Positions 1-10,052 of a stretch of DNA of 27,624 nt are shown one piece after another. Position 1 is the first letter of the stretch, and every line of letters begins with the position of its first letter. The DNA comes from Chara braunii (taxonomy: Eukaryota > Streptophyta > Charophyceae > Charales > Characeae): contig BFEA01000018.1 in NCBI GenBank assembly GCA_003427395.1, forward strand, positions 4,068,575 to 4,096,198, written 5' to 3'. The notes under the pieces were generated by a model. It was not told where the DNA came from and did not search any database. It saw only the letters and a program-made list of their open reading frames with translations. The position numbers and the translations under genes were made by a program.

Positions 1-33
<33 letters not shown>

Positions 34-47
34 AAGAAAAAAAAAAT
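1..47. repeat. poly(A) tract at the window edge
   Basis: Thirty-one A's are followed by GGAAG and ten more A's. It could be the tail of a plus-strand retroelement lying upstream of the window, or simple low-complexity DNA. Nothing to the left is visible, so the two cannot be told apart. Confidence 0.7.
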
Positions 48-1442
48 AGGTTGATCTGTGGAATGTGTTATTTGCTTTGTGGCAATTGAACTATATATGG
101 GATGTGTCATTTGCTTTGTTTGACTGATAGACTTTCTTCGCATGCGAGGTTTGGTTTCCTCCTCCTTTTCTTTACCTGTTTGCTTTTTGGGTGCGTGCAA
201 GTGGGTCCTTATGACACACGGGGATGGAGGCAGTCAGCGCTCAACTTGTCATCCACGTGGCTGGCCTCGTACGTAAGAGGTGATGAACAGACGAAACTTT
301 CCTTCCTTGCTTCGTTCCTTTTTTTATTTCGACTGTTTTCGCCTTCAGGCAGCGGTGAGGCGGTGAATCCGGACACAAACTCGCGCTAGGTACGTGCATG
401 AAGGAGGAGGGCACAACTACAGAGGGGCAGCAAGCTATGGCGAAGATGAAAGATAATTTCACGCGCGTTTCTTGACAGAAGCGGGCGATTAAAGGCTCGT
501 TTTTAGCATTTTCAGCCATGGCGACTCGTTTGGTGAAGTTAGTTTGGGTGTTTGATTAGTAGAAAAGAAGTTAGTAGTAGAAACGGCTGCGCAGATGGTG
601 ACGGTGAGAGTGGAGATGGCAGAGATAAGTCGGAGTGGGTGGAAGTAAAAGTGAAGATCCCACCCGTTACTCGATGAAAACGGGCGGGACAAACGGCGAT
701 TCTGAGGCTTTTTGTCAAGGCGAATCTACTGGTAGAATCGGAATCGTGGGAGGGTTAGTGTAGAGAGAAGTTAGTAAAGAAAGTGATGTGCGGAGGGATG
801 GCAGAATTGAAGAGGAGGGAAAGCGAAAAATGGCTATCTCACCCGTTCTAGAATGGAATCGGGCAAGGGAGGGCTCGATCTCAAGGTTTTTGGAAGAGGC
901 GAAACTGTTAGTAATGTTAGTTTTGCTAGTAAGTTAGTCAACTAGAAGAAATAAGAAAACGAGCCACGCGGAACTATGGCAGGAGGTGAGCATGGTGGAA
1001 GTGGAAGAGAGGTAACTCATTCAATTCTTCGAGAAATCGAGCAAGGGAAGACTCGATTATAAGGTTGTGGACCCTTGCGACCCTGAATCCGCGCTCTGAA
1101 AGAAGGATAAAGGAGTGGATGAGTAGAAAGAAAGGAAAAGTATGCGCGAAGAACAAGGGCATATCATAAAAGACGGATTTTTTTGGGATTAACCTGGGTG
1201 TGACTATGGTCATATGCATTCAGGGAAGCCGTGGTGTGGTGCGAGTATGCCCCACCATTCACCTCTGTCGCGGCATAACGCCCCATTCAGGCTGAATTTT
1301 TTTTTCTTTTTTTTTTTCCTTTCAGGCAGGTCATGAAAAGAAAAAAAACTGCACTTGAATTAAAAAAAAACAGAAACTGCAGTGATTGACGGATAGAACG
1401 GAAGTCAGGATAGCTGATGGTATTCCGACACCCGTCAGAATA
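48..1442. repeat. Non-coding stretch with diverged ~180-bp tandem repeats
   Basis: I see no convincing gene. From about 480 to 1075 a diverged unit recurs roughly every 175-182 bases (near 480, 662, 842, 1017). Each unit carries a short inverted repeat followed by a tract related to GGCTCGATTCTAAGG. Examples are CCCGTT/AACGGG at 663-684 and CCCG.TTC/GAA.CGGG around 843-862. Read on the minus strand, the units resemble the hairpin units at 6.9-8.25 kb, so the same family seems to lie there in opposite orientation. The open frames here are short, lack homology I recognise, and are probably fortuitous. Confidence 0.5.
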
Positions 1443-1443
1443 T

Positions 1444-1567
1444 TAGGGCATACTCACACGAGAATTTTTCAACTGAATTCTGCACGTGATTCCGGTCAGA
1501 TGCATCCAGGTCCAACCGTAATTGCGGTCAGATACATTTAGGAAAGTGCTCATGTGAGTACGCCCCT
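1444..1567. mobile_element. TA-flanked MITE (Stowaway/mariner-like)
   Basis: A 17-bp terminal inverted repeat is visible: GGGCATACTCACACGAG at 1446-1462 against CTCATGTGAGTACGCCC at 1549-1565, with 15 of 17 positions complementary. A TA dinucleotide sits outside the left end and, after one extra C, outside the right end. The element is about 120 bp with no coding capacity. Internally, GGTCAGATGCATCCAGG recurs 32 bases later as GGTCAGATACATTTAGG. TA target duplications and such short size are typical of Stowaway-type MITEs. The superfamily call is inference from the flanks only. Confidence 0.55.
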
Positions 1568-1568
1568 A

Positions 1569-3359
1569 CCTATAGGTAAGGAGGGACCCAGACTCAGAAC
1601 ATGCACCGGTGTTGAGCGCATCGGTCCGACACCGCATTATGGCAGCGTGGGACCCTCCCGGACGCGTCACGCAGGAGTTGGTTTTAAATCCTTCGTCGCG
1701 AATATACATGGAGCTTCCGCAAGCCGCTCCGGCCGAGTGCGCCAGCCATACCTCTCGCGAGCCCCTACGACAGGATAGGGCCTACGCGAGGCACAACTTA
1801 CCTCCACCTTACGGGAGCTGTCACCTTCCTTCGGTGGGCGTATCCCCGCTGAGCTACCAGTCCACAGTACGAAAGCTAATCAGTTGCAATCACAGAGGTG
1901 GACCAGCCAATGGCGTTTCTCGTTCGCTGTAGCATAGGGGGTACACGCGGTACTACGCCTCTATCGGACCCGCACGCGAATCGACATCTTGGGGGGGGCT
2001 GAGGTCCCAAGCGCGACTCGACGTCGGTCGACTAGGACGCATCCCACACACCACACGCACACCACTCTAAGAAACAAAAAAATAAAACATACACACGCAC
2101 ATATACAAAATGACACAACACCAACAACGCGACAACGCTCCTAACCCCTCGGTAGCCGACCCATAACTTTCAAATGCGGAAATCGGATAGGCGTCGCGCG
2201 CGAGACTTAGTATAAGACCGCGCGAACGCAGGGCCTACTCATATCGACTAGCAATGCAAACGTACCCAAGCAGTCGCAGTAATGGCATACCATGTAGTAC
2301 CCATACTCCTGCGGTCCTCGCTAATCTCGGGGGTCGCATTCGACACTCAAGTGTCGGCTGACACGCGCCTTGAGTGTTAAACTTTCGATGCTGGACAACC
2401 GCCAAGCGCGGTTGAGGACCACACACCCTCTTCTGCACTCTGTGCAGAATGGGTGGTACACAGGTCCATACCTGTGGTGGCAGTCGTTTCTTACTGCCCT
2501 GGAGATGAGCCCCACTTTAGGCCCGGACAAAAGTCAAGGGGTTTGACTTTGACGGCTGTCACAGACTACAACGTCCAACCATAAAAATTTATAAAAAGCA
2601 AAGGATAAAACAGGGTTTTCCTTCTCTTTCAAGTTATAATCTGGTTAACCTTTGCGCACGCTCACAGTAGCCGCGCGCATACCCAAGGCACATATAGATA
2701 TATACATAAGGTTTATTTATATAGAACGATCACTTCTCACAGTCACAGTGAGGCTCCTCTCAGCCACATATGTATGTAATCGCAGGCAGTCACATCCAGA
2801 GTCCGAACCACAAACACACCTGCAATCATATCAAAGATTCAACAAAAGTTCACGCACTACACGAGGTCAACTTCAACCATTCTCTATGCTCATACCCCTT
2901 GCTTTAGCCATACAAACCTCACTCTTGTGCAACTCCCCAAAATAAATACTCCGTACTTTCGTTAAATGGTCATTCAATAAAGTCCGGGTGAAAACACAAT
3001 GAAACAATTCAAACCACATGGCTAAAGCCTTCAGGTTGAGTGGCGAAAGTGAATTGGAGTTGAATCGCAAACCGACGAATCGACAACCGACCTGTTATCA
3101 ATGATAACAGAAGATGACCCTCAAGGGATCAAACTGAATCTAGTCCGGATTTTGAATCAAACGATCAAGAGGACCTGTAACACATGATAGGTCAATGCCC
3201 CAGGCTAAACCTATAAGTCCATGAAGAATAACCCCCATATCCCGATCCTACTCAAGCATCCTAATTAACTAAGCATAAACCTACCTCTAAACTATTGCCC
3301 AAAGCAAAGGTAGACTAATGGCAGAATCTCCCCTATTCAGGATGGATCGCCAGAATCAC
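1569..3359. other. Non-coding intergenic sequence
   Basis: No gene is supported. The interval includes an A/C-rich run at about 2040-2130, a hairpin cluster at 2341-2550 (listed separately), and AT-richer sequence from 2580 on. The open frames on both strands are below 110 codons, start in repeats and show no recognisable domain. Confidence 0.5.
2341..2550. repeat. Cluster of six perfect short hairpins
   Basis: Six perfect inverted repeats lie in 210 bp: CGACACT-ca-AGTGTCG (2341-2356), AACCGC/GCGGTT (2397-2413), TTCTGCAC-tct-GTGCAGAA (2431-2449), CACAGGT-ccat-ACCTGTG (2459-2476), GGCAGT/ACTGCC (2479-2498) and AAAGTCAA/TTGACTTT (2530-2550). A longer pairing, ACACTCAAG with CTTGAGTGT, overlaps the first. 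Stems are unrelated in sequence, with loops of 2 to 8 bases. I do not recognise the element. Confidence 0.7.
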
Positions 3360-3397
3360 TACCTGTCGAAATATAATCTATCTCCTCTAAACTAAGA

Positions 3398-3960
3398 AAA
3401 TTTCGGTAGCGTTTCCCGTAGGAAAAGTGTCTTTTCAAAATTTATATAAGTCCAAATATGAAAGCAGAAATAATCTTTAACTCTGGAAAATCAAATTTTG
3501 TCTAACTCCCTGAATTAGTAGAAATTTGGACAGCACTCCCTTTAGAAAGGGAGACTTCCCAGATTTACACTAAGTCGGATATGAACTCAAAAGACGACTT
3601 TGAGTTCAACTTAGACAAACCTTAACCAACTCCTTAGTTTTGCAGAAATTTTGACAACACTCCCTTTAGAAAAGTGTTATTCCAAAATTTATACAAAGCT
3701 AAGTCCAGAACTTGAGAATCACTTTGACTTCTCAAAATCCAATTTTGTCCAACTCCCTGAATTAGCAAAAATTTGGGCAACACTCCCTTTAGGAAAGGAG
3801 ACTTTCTATATTTTTACTAGGTCAGATATAAAGAAAAGACAAGTTGAACTTTGACAAGTCAACAATTGACTAACTCCTTGGATTTGTAGAAATTTCGGCA
3901 GCACTTCCCGTAGAGAAAATAGCTTGCCAAGATTTATACAAAGCCAAGTACAAAAAATAA
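3398..3960. repeat. Tandem repeat, ~123-bp unit, five copies, each with hairpins
   Basis: The motif AAATTTNGRCARC starts at 3398, 3522, 3646, 3769 and 3890, giving periods of 124, 124, 123 and 121. Each motif is followed by a pyrimidine-rich arm that folds on itself with a differing stem: TTTCC/GGAAA (3412-3425), CTCCCTTT/AAAGGGAG (3536-3553), AACACT/AGTGTT (3656-3678) and CTCC.TTT/AAAGGAG (3783-3800). A second hairpin lies between units, for example GAACTCAAA/TTTGAGTTC (3583-3607). There is no coding potential. It could be satellite-like DNA or the untranslated part of a retroelement. Confidence 0.8.
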
Positions 3961-4237
3961 TCCCAGAAAATGCGAAAATTTATCTGAGTAAAAAAAACTT
4001 AGCTCAGAAAATACAGGAATTGAAACTAACTCCTATAGATCTAGCACGTGATGAGCGACTAAAGCAGCTACCTATCCAACTGAAACTCAGACCAAGTAGT
4101 AACCTCACTCAGCCACATGCAGGCCAAACCACAAAGGTAAGTACTCTCACCATCCCAAGTTCATCTGGACAGACAATAGTTCATAATCTTTCAGTAACTT
4201 AACCCCCTTATACCGTGCTTACATAAGGCATAAGATC

Positions 4238-5136
4238 AGGTCACCCAAACTTATAGAATGAGCCTAACTTGCCAAAGAGTATACACAAACAGAGGGCACA
4301 ACTACTTCTCTCTTCTTTGGGCGCATGACTAGCGAAGAAATGACAGTCTTCTAAGGCTGCATATGACTGAACTAACTTAAGTTATCCAAGTTATATATAT
4401 TTGTCTTCTCTTTGTCTTGTAAGGCTGCATATGACTGAACTAACTTAAGTTCAGTCTGCCCCAGCTTACCATCAATTATATTCTTACTTATACTCTTTTC
4501 AAGTTGTGATAGGCTATAGTCAGACCACCTAAACTTATAGAACAGTCTGGTTAACTCGTTCATAAGTAGAATAATAATAAAATATAGCAAAATTATAACC
4601 TTTGGGTTCCAGTATGTGCGGGCTTTGAGTCAGACCACCTGAACTTACAGAACAACCTGACTCTCTGCCTGATTTATTCCTCTCTGATCCAAAATGTGTG
4701 TGACATAGGGCTAGATCACCTGAACTTACAGAACAATCTGCCCTCTGTCAGGTTCATTTTCTCAGAATAAAACCAGGAAGAGGCTAAACCACCTAAACTT
4801 ATAGAACAACTTACACCTCCTCGTTCAGATCCAAGTAAACAGAGAAAAACCCAAAATAATCAAGGCGGCCAAGGCACCTGAACTTACAGAATGCACTTGG
4901 TCCCTGAAAAGTCAACCACAATCAGCCTTCACAAACCAGAGCAGTCAGCCCGCCTAAACTTATAGAACAACTTGACCCTCCATGCAAAGCCACAACACTG
5001 GGTCTCCCCAAACTTATGGGGACTTCCCAGCCTCCAGAGCAATCAGACTCCCTTAACTTATAGAAGGGTCTGACGCTCCATACAAACCAAAATAAACAAA
5101 GCACTGGGTTTTCCCAAACTTATGAGGACCTCCCAG
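4238..5136. repeat. Array of ~11 hairpins with a shared AACTTA loop
   Basis: Each element centres on AACTTA(T/C)AG and is enclosed by complementary arms that differ from copy to copy. Approximate spans are 4238-4265, 4433-4456, 4517-4553, 4627-4663, 4707-4744, 4780-4819, 4869-4900, 4944-4976, 4998-5030, 5043-5073 and 5104-5136. The clearest stems are GACTGAACT/AGTTCAGTC, GAGTCAG/CTGACTC, GGGC(t)AGAT/ATCTGCCC, CCAAGGCA/TGC(a)CTTGG, TCCCCA/TGGGGA with outer CTGGG/CCCAG, and TCAGAC/GTCTGA with inner CCTT/AAGG. Next to the loop, CTA pairs with TAG in some copies and CTG with CAG in others. The copies at 4238 and 4944 pair weakly. Spacing is irregular (about 45-115 bases), so this is not a simple satellite. 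I do not recognise the family. Confidence 0.75.
4352..4451 (+). repeat. 32-bp direct repeat, two copies
   Basis: The block starting TAAGGCTGCATATGACTGAA at 4352-4383 recurs at 4420-4451, with period 68. Only the second copy is followed by the bases that complete a perfect 9-bp stem around AACTTA. The duplication therefore overlaps and may have generated one of the hairpins in the AACTTA array. Confidence 0.85.
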
Positions 5137-5139
5137 CCT

Positions 5140-6930
5140 TAGTGACCCAGTCAGCCATCATGCAAATCAGTCCCCCATTCTGCCTTCCCAGATGCTGTTT
5201 CTTTTAATAGTCTGATTTCATTCAATCAACAAAGTTGAAACTGAACTTGGGCAGACATTTTTTTACTTAGTCTGATTCAGTGTCCTGAAAGTCAAACAAA
5301 AGTCAAAGTAAGGTTGCACACCATATACTCAGTCAGAGATGCAATGGGAAATACAGGTAGAGGCTATAACTGGGTTTATAGAGGGAGATGAAAGGTTACC
5401 TTACAACTCCCTGCCTCCAGAACTCCTCCTGAGTTCCGACAGAGGTCCCGCAATCGGTGGGATGACTCCCCACAGAGTCTTGCTGCGGTCCTACGGGTTG
5501 CAATCCCGCCTGCCGCCTTCCTCTCAGAACCAGGGGACTAGACTTAGAGTAAGAAGGATAGAGGATAAGGGGTTTCAGACGCTCGAGATACAAGAGAGGG
5601 GCAACTCAACTCTCAGGAGAGGGCCTTGATATCTTCAGTCGCCTGAGGGCCCCGCAATGATGGCCATACTGCGCAACCACTTAGTCAGACTTAAGTCAAA
5701 CTACCGATTGTTGACCTCCTGGCGTCCCTCCAATTTGCAGCGGCACCTTCTTCAAGCGTGGCTACCCCCTTAAGCCACATAACTCCAACCTTCGAACTAC
5801 ACTATAACGGCACGAAGGGACGCGCTTTCAATAGAGCACCTTCTTGTCCCTTATCCGAAGCATGGGCAAAATGGAACAAGGGCCTCAGTGAAAATGCCAA
5901 GTGCGTAGCAACCGCGCGTAGCCACAAAACACTGCAACAGATCACCGCACCAATCACAAGTGTCACTGCGCTACGTTCAGTGATGCCTGATCACCAACCA
6001 CAACAACCACAATGGCGTAGCAGCAGTGCAATCTGAGGTCTATACCCACCAATTGGACCAGTAACAACTACGAAATGAACAGGGCACCAACCAACCCCGC
6101 TCATACAGAGCTGAGTTCATCCCTCTCGCTGCCTGACCGGCACGCCTGTCAGCCGAGTGCAGTACAGACCTCTGTTTAAATCACGAAAGGTGCTTGCCTT
6201 CCTGCCTTGTCGCCGCAGCCAACTCCGGGCAGGTAAGTGCTCGGCTCCTCCCTTCCTCAATCTCACCTATCCCCCTTCTCATCGGTCTGCTAATTCTCTT
6301 TCTCTCTCTTTACCACATAGCAACGCATCTAGTCGTTAGTTCATCCAGATTCACCTTCAGTCTGTGAACAGAAGAAAACCCGGCTGGTGAGGGGTAGCCC
6401 TCGCAGTCTATGCTAGGGAAAAAAAAAAACACTACGAGAGACAGAATGACTGCGATTTCCCAGATAGATACGTGCGATTATGGGCACGATATTGCCTAGA
6501 CGAAGGTGATTCCGGTGATGACCATACACCCTGCTTTGCTACTCACTGCTAATAGAGGGATGAAATTCTCCGCTCAGAATATGGAAGTAGACACAATCTT
6601 ATATCCTACAGCTCTGCTCACCTCTAACCAGGTACGTGGCTTGATCCCTACTTAGCTCCCCGCTCTTCAAATTTCGTTCATCTTTGTCTCTTCTCCTACT
6701 GATCCCCCCCCACGCATATGGCCACGACCCCGCTCACATACACTCGGAATGAGAGATGAGCAGTCAAGCCTGGACACTGGCGAACTCCAGGTAAGCTTTT
6801 TCTTTTTCCGTTCACGCCTCTGCCATCTCCCGCACGGCATTTCCCTCCACTAGCCTTTATTTCACTTAACATTCTGATAAACTGATATCGGATTCGAGGT
6901 CGTCTGCCTTGAAAACCCGGAACTCGATCC
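5140..6930. other. Non-coding region with scattered splice-like signals
   Basis: No gene is supported. Open frames here (for example 5339-5629, 96 codons) have no recognisable domain. Strong donor-like sites CAG|GTAAGT at 6232/6233 and CAG|GTAAGC at 6790/6791, and a weaker CAG|GTACGT near 6631, hint at a spliced transcript. A compact intron candidate at 6233-6320 is listed separately. Confidence 0.4.
6233..6320 (+). other. Possible 88-bp spliceosomal intron
   Basis: The sequence begins GTAAGTGC after CAG, contains a long C/T-rich tract near 6286-6312, and ends ACATAG before CAACGC. Donor, pyrimidine tract and acceptor are all close to the eukaryotic consensus and the length is ordinary for a plant-lineage intron. 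No coding frame across the junction looks real, so if used it would belong to a non-coding or untranslated exon pair. Confidence 0.35.
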
Positions 6931-8250
6931 TTACCCGACTGATCTTATCACGGCACGCTCGAGTCGGGTACTCTCCACTGTGCCCTTTCCGTCTCTCTCA
7001 CCACTGTCATCCCCGACAGCTCTCTGCACGTACCTGACGCATTTCCTCGCCCTCATTCATTCTTCCCTCTATATCTCCTCTTCACCACCTTGTCGGGTGT
7101 ACTTTGGCGGGAAACCCCGCCCAGGTTCGTTCACCTCCTTCTTACTAACTCTCTATTTCAAACTAATTTCTCCACTCAATACGTCCGACCTTTCGCTCCG
7201 TCATCTCTCCATTTCTGTTCCTGAATGCACGAGGCCCAGTATGTCGTCCAGGTACATTCCACTTGTTGGCTCTGCTGCCCATCTCGCCCGTAACAGTTAC
7301 CGCCGCGCCTATCGACCCATTGCCCACAGCGCTACTGCTCCGCCTACTGCTGCCTAGCGCTGCCCAGCCGGACCCACCGCCTGTTACTACTGAAAGGAGA
7401 CTGAAACGGAGCTTTTCTATTCACCTCCATCCTCGTTCCCACCATATCCACGCAGCTCCATTTTCTACTTACTCCTATTCTACTAATCCATTCTCCAAAC
7501 TAACACCATCATCGAAATCGCCTTATCTAAAAACCCCTACTTATCACCTTCTTTCGCTCGATTCTATCAAGAATCGAGTGAAATCTCGAGTCTTCATTCC
7601 CCATCCTTTCTCTCCCGCCATATCTCGTCTCCTCCGCGCACGAAATTCACTACTTCTCCCTCCCTACTGACTTTTTACCACATCCGACTTCAGAGTCGGA
7701 TTCATCCGCCCCTAAAACTCCAATCTCAGTTCTTTTCTAGTTCGATTTCATTAAGAACCGAGATGTTACTCACTCCCGACTGCGCCCAGTCTCTCGCTTG
7801 CCATTGTCGTTCCTTCCAAATGAACCCGGCGCGGAAACGCGCCCGGGTTCATCCCCTCTGCCATTTCTTCGCTAGTCTCCCTCCACTGCTGCACGTCGCT
7901 CCCGGTCAGTCCGCCCGTCGATCCCTGCCTCTCTCGTTTTTACTACTTCGTCAGCCTTGCCCCTACCGATACTGCGTCCGTTGTCGCTCTGGCTCTCTTC
8001 ACCGCTGACCCTTCGTGCATGCACTCGGTGCCTTCTCCCGCCCGGGTTCATCCCCCGCCCCCAGCTCTCTTCTTTCTACCGCCGCTGCTCACTGCGTTGT
8101 TAGTCCGCCTGCTGCTGCTCATCGCTGCCCGACACGGTCTGCCTCTCCGCTACTCCAACACCGGTCCGCCAGCGCCTTAGTGCGGCGGCCTCCCCTACTT
8201 TCTCGGGCCAGCGTTTCTTTCCGATAGTAGCGGACCCGTGGTCCGCTGTC
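6931..8250. repeat. Diverged repeats with variable-stem hairpins
   Basis: No gene is supported. Perfect or near-perfect hairpins occur at ACCCGACT/AGTCGGGT (6935-6970), GGCGGG/CCCGCC (7104-7120), CTCGATTC-tatcaa-GAATCGAG (7557-7578), ATCCGACT-tcag-AGTCGGAT (7682-7701), a 14-bp stem closed by a GAAA tetraloop (7819-7851), an imperfect relative near 8018-8052, and AGCGGACC-cgt-GGTCCGCT (8227-8245). Several are followed by a similar tract, TTCAYCYCC. The flanks look homologous while the stems differ. Units are roughly 125-200 bp apart. Confidence 0.55.
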
Positions 8251-9430
8251 TAGAGGTATGCAGTCGGGCCCCCTCCCCCGCTTGCCATATCAGGTACCCC
8301 GCCTGCTGGCTGGCGCGGCCCCCTTCTCTGCCCGACGGTTGCCCGGCCGGACCCACGCCCGACGCCTGTTGGTGTCACCCACTGGTGGCCATAGGGGGAG
8401 GAGACTGGAGGGGAGACACAGTGGCTGGCCCATCGGAAAAGCCCGGCCCTGATGCTACCGGCTGACCCCTGGGAGGTACCGCCCACCTGCCGTAGCAGGC
8501 ATTGCACCTGCTGGCCGGCGCGGCTCCAGCTTGTTCCCTTATTTGAGGCTTGGGCGCGAGCGTGGCTGTTACGGGGTCTCCTTCGAATACAGTCCACCCC
8601 CGCGCAGCCCCGCCGCACTCGAAGTAAAAACAAATGATAATAAAATTGAAATAATAATCACAAAATTCGAAACTAGAGCCACCCGGCAAAAGGGGGAAAG
8701 GAAAAATATTAGTGTCGCCCTTAGTCCTACTGCGCAACCCCGCGGACCGCAAAACCAAGGGGGAATAGCCTTTCCCGCTCTCAACCCCGCGGCTCCTCCT
8801 CGCCATTTCGATACTCTCGCGCCATTGCCACTCGATCTCGATCCCTGAACGCCTTAGATGAAAGTCCGACGCCATAACCAATAATGTTAGGCCCGAGTAT
8901 GGGTCTAACGGGCACTGCGCGACGCGTTAAGCTACCGAAACGCCTTCAGAACTCACAGTGTCGTCGATGCCGTCCTCCGCACGTACGCACAAGTCACAGG
9001 CAGACACTTCAATCAGCGGGACATAATCTCTTTAATCCTAACTTAGTTGGAAAACAAAATAAAATTTATGGCCGGCGGTCACGCCAAGTCTTCAATCATC
9101 AACAATAAAAGGATCACGCGCGCCTCAAATCTGCGCGCCCACACACTCTCTATTCTAGTCAACCATCTAGTCAATGTAAACAACAGACACCGCCACGACT
9201 CGCGCGGTATACTCAAATTTTTAAACTAAACTCATTTTCTGTCATTTGCAAAAACAAGGGCGGATACCCTTGTAAGGGTATTCGCACTGACATCGGGTCC
9301 CTACGAAAAGGACCGATGCTTAAAACGTTCTGAACCTGGTCAAGGTTCTGGACCTGGTGCACGTTCTGAACGAGGTCTATGGAATGGGCGGGTGCAGAAC
9401 GCGGACCTAGGTAGAGGACTAGAGTTGGGA
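8251..9430. other. GC-rich non-coding region with three hairpins near its end
   Basis: I see no supported gene. Overlapping open frames on both strands at about 8250-8880 mirror one another, as expected of GC-rich non-coding DNA. At 9260-9348 three hairpins follow one another: a 12-bp stem GCGGATACCCTT/AAGGGTATTCGC with one G-T pair (9260-9285), CATCGG(g)TCC/GGACCGATG (9291-9318) and GAACCT/AGGTTC (9332-9348). Confidence 0.45.
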
Positions 9431-9928
9431 ACATGTAGCAGGGAGGAGTGATCTTTTTTTTTTTTTTAAGGAATATATATTTTTAGTTAATTTTTTAATG
9501 ACTACTTTTCTGATTACCAACATACCATTTTTATGATCACTACTTCTAATGATTTTTTAAATTGTTAGATTATTTTTGATATCTTGTTTTAAATCTTTTG
9601 ATGAAATATTCTCATATTATTGTTATATTATTATTATTTTACGATAGAGAACCCCGTCCGTTAGAATACAAAATCACAAATAATCATGAGGGAAAAAATT
9701 CAGAAAAAAAAAGAATTAAAATAATTAAAACAATTGGGGTATTTGGTCAGATGCCCCTAAAAGGCAGGGGCATGACGAAATGTCCCTGCGACAGTCATGA
9801 AACTCTGTCAAATACCCTACTCGCCAATTGGACCCGTCATCTTTCGCATATACCCCTACCGGGCCCCGTGCAAGTTATCCATATGCCCCTGCAGCTCGTA
9901 CTGTTGGACCCCTTGGCCGAAAAAATTG
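9431..9928. other. AT-rich spacer and a small inverted-repeat cluster
   Basis: From 9450 to 9735 the sequence is AT-rich with T runs and no gene. At 9731-9831, CAATTGG plus GGTATTTG on the left is matched by CAAATACC and CCAATTG on the right. Inside is the hairpin ATGCCCCT-aaaaggc-AGGGGCAT. The motif ATATGCCCCT or close variants recurs to about 9895. It may be a short non-autonomous transposon, but no target duplication is clear. Confidence 0.4.
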
Positions 9929-10030
9929 CTACCTTCTTCCCCCCAATACAACGTACGGTCATTAAAGACGTATTTGAGGCATCTTTCAGTCTACGTACAG
10001 CTATAATGACCGTAGCGTCTACATAGATAT
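9929..10030 (+). mobile_element. Foldback element copy C (diverged)
   Basis: The left arm, starting GCTACCTTCTTCC at 9929, aligns without gaps to the left arm of the copy at 20082. The core TACAGCTATAATGACCG (near 9996) is identical over 17 bases to that copy. TACGGTCATTA and TAATGACCGTA form an 11-bp inverted repeat. The outer right arm has diverged beyond recognition. It is a non-coding, third, older member of the family also present at 14848 and 20082. Confidence 0.55.
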
Positions 10031-10052
10031 AATGTGTTGTGCAGTAAAATAA

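Noticed and set aside
1800-1865. A-box-like TAGCTCAGCGG on the minus strand near 1846-1860, suggesting a tRNA gene
   Set aside because: No B box at a suitable distance and no cloverleaf arms could be found, unlike the better case at 18540-18620.
4238-5136. CRISPR-like array
   Set aside because: Eukaryotic context, irregular spacing, repeats that vary in the stem and no cas genes; only the loop is constant.
5339-5629. 96-codon open frame
   Set aside because: No recognisable domain, an overlapping open frame on the opposite strand, and repeat-rich surroundings; most likely fortuitous.
8250-8881. Overlapping open frames on both strands
   Set aside because: Mirror-image frames in GC-rich DNA without domains; not supported as genes.
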